From NCBI GenBank assembly GCA_005809115.1, contig SYLK01000472.1, forward strand, positions 1 through 6,994: a DNA stretch of 6,994 nt, written 5' to 3'. Shown piece after piece: positions 6,054 through 6,994 of the stretch. Numbering within the stretch: the first letter of the stretch is position 1; every line of letters starts with the position of its first letter. The notes under the pieces are model-generated. The model was given only the letters and a program-made list of their open reading frames with translations, ran no database searches and was not told where the DNA came from. Source of the stretch: Planctomyces sp. (GTDB taxonomy: Bacteria > Planctomycetota > Planctomycetia > Planctomycetales > Planctomycetaceae). Position numbers and translations under genes: made by a program.

Positions 6054-6994
6054 TCAGCGATTAATGCCCACGTAGAAGCTGAAGATCCGTTCGTCGTCAA
6101 AGGGCTGCGACTTGATTGGAAACGCAAAGTCGAAGGCGAGCGGTACCGGGCCCATGGCGGGAATTACGATTCTGAGACCCAGACCGGCGGTCGCCCGAAA
6201 GTTGTCCACGGAAACATCCTCTTCGATTGTCCCGAAGTCGGAGAACGCCACGACATTGATCATGTCATCCGCTGTGACCGGAACGCGATATTCCACGGTG
6301 CCCAGCATCTGCCACGTGCCCCCCACCGCGACAGCTCCGACGCGGGGCGTCACGCCGCGAAAGGAGAATCCGCGGAAGGACTGAAATCCCCCGGCATAAT
6401 ACCGTTCGAACACCGGCGTATCATCACCGCTCCAGCCCAGATTTCCGGCCAGTGTCAGCACTTGTCGTCCCGATCCGTCCGGACGGTTGTACAGAGTAAA
6501 GTACTGCCGCATTTCTCCTTCGACCCGCGGATAATTGAAATCTCCGAATGCCTGTTCATAACCGACGTCAAGGAAATGACCTTCACCCGGCATGATCGCC
6601 ATGTCGCGAGTATCATGACTTGCGGACAACCGCACGGTCGACAGAAAATTCTGCCCCACAACTTCCTGCACCACCGCTGGTGTCGGGGTGCGGGGTTTGG
6701 ACAGTTCCACTTCTTCGAGCCGCAGTGCCGCGTTCGTCGACCATTCCGGCGTCCACTGCCGGCCGACTCCGATTCGACCACCCACCCGATCTTCATCCCA
6801 GTCCGGGTAGAACCGGTTGAAGTAGAAGCCACTCAGCGTAAGGCTGTAGTCACTGTACAGGAAGTACGGATCGGTCCAGCTGATGGCATATCGGCTGACG
6901 ACGGCCCCCGGCGCCGCCTCAGCCCGAAATCGCTGGCCGCCACCGCGCCAGGCGCGGCCCTCCAGGATAGCCGCGAACGTCTGGGGGGGCCGGA
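6054..6994 (-). CDS. bamA: BamA/Omp85 outer-membrane assembly factor, C-terminal barrel (partial, 313 aa visible)
   Basis: This is the C-terminal portion of an Omp85-superfamily protein, the outer-membrane barrel that inserts other barrel proteins. The frame runs off the window at 6994, so the POTRA domains and N-terminus are missing. The visible order is WRGGGQRFRAEAAPG, then SRYAISWTDPYFLYSDYS (about residues 35-52 of the visible part), GFYFNRFYPDWDEDRVGGRIGVG, a run of alternating beta strands, ERYYAGGFQSFRGFSFRGV with the FRGF form of the loop-6 VRGF motif, then VEYRVPV, VVAFSDFGTI, RATAGLGLRI, PLAFDFAFPI and a final strand FSFYVGINR. This pattern is typical of planctomycete BamA rather than of TamA or secretion-type relatives. 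A short GTG-started version from 6785 would drop essential strands and is not real. The C-terminal residue is Arg rather than the usual aromatic. Its relation to the downstream H4MPT genes is probably only positional. Confidence 0.88.
   Translation of the reverse strand, partial: RPPQTFAAILEGRAWRGGGQRFRAEAAPGAVVSRYAISWTDPYFLYSDYSLTLSGFYFNRFYPDWDEDRVGGRIGVGRQWTPEWSTNAALRLEEVELSKPRTPTPAVVQEVVGQNFLSTVRLSASHDTRDMAIMPGEGHFLDVGYEQAFGDFNYPRVEGEMRQYFTLYNRPDGSGRQVLTLAGNLGWSGDDTPVFERYYAGGFQSFRGFSFRGVTPRVGAVAVGGTWQMLGTVEYRVPVTADDMINVVAFSDFGTIEEDVSVDNFRATAGLGLRIVIPAMGPVPLAFDFAFPIKSQPFDDERIFSFYVGINR

Noticed and set aside
5873..6127. An 84-aa minus-strand frame spanning the bamA end and the spacer
   Set aside because: It overlaps the bamA C-terminus out of frame and has no recognisable feature. 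The bamA stop at 6054 is secure.

Overview
The window looks like chromosomal DNA from a planctomycete, probably of the Planctomycetaceae/Gimesia/Rubinisphaera type. This rests on gene content: a lidless DnaK-like Hsp70, a secreted neutral-ceramidase-like hydrolase, a large multi-membrane-span sugar transferase of a type expanded in that phylum, two tetrahydromethanopterin (H4MPT)-associated genes, and a BamA-type outer-membrane assembly protein. The DNA is GC-rich (roughly 58-60% by eye) and Shine-Dalgarno signals are weak or absent at several starts, which also fits. The assignment is inference, since no rRNA or other marker gene is present.

Left arm, plus strand (1-4263). First comes the C-terminal part of a membrane protein resembling family-39/PMT-type glycosyltransferases. 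It is broken twice: a -1 frameshift at a T7 run (456-462) and an in-frame TAA (670-672). The coding signal continues past both, to 1044. After 26 nt comes a complete exported neutral-ceramidase-family hydrolase (1071-2453), and 4 nt later a complete 601-residue Hsp70-like protein (2458-4263). The tight spacing suggests one transcript running glycosyltransferase remnant, ceramidase-like enzyme, Hsp70-like chaperone.

Middle (4264-4299). The two arms converge here. A GC-rich hairpin lies just past both stop codons and may work as a two-way terminator, although it lacks a T tract.

Right arm, minus strand (4300-6994). In transcription order this holds the C-terminal half of a BamA/Omp85 barrel protein (cut by the window edge), a 177-nt spacer, a DUF447 protein (5304-5876), and beta-ribofuranosylaminobenzene 5'-phosphate synthase (4300-5307). 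The last two overlap by ATGA, so they are probably translationally coupled. The synthase makes the first committed intermediate of H4MPT. Together the pair points to H4MPT-linked one-carbon metabolism, normally used for formaldehyde oxidation or detoxification.

No tRNA, rRNA, CRISPR array, insertion sequence or phage gene was recognised. No wholly unknown system stands out. The points most worth checking are the doubly interrupted glycosyltransferase, the Hsp70 with no lid and a proline-rich tail coupled to a secreted lipid-hydrolase-like enzyme, and the compact bacterial H4MPT gene pair.
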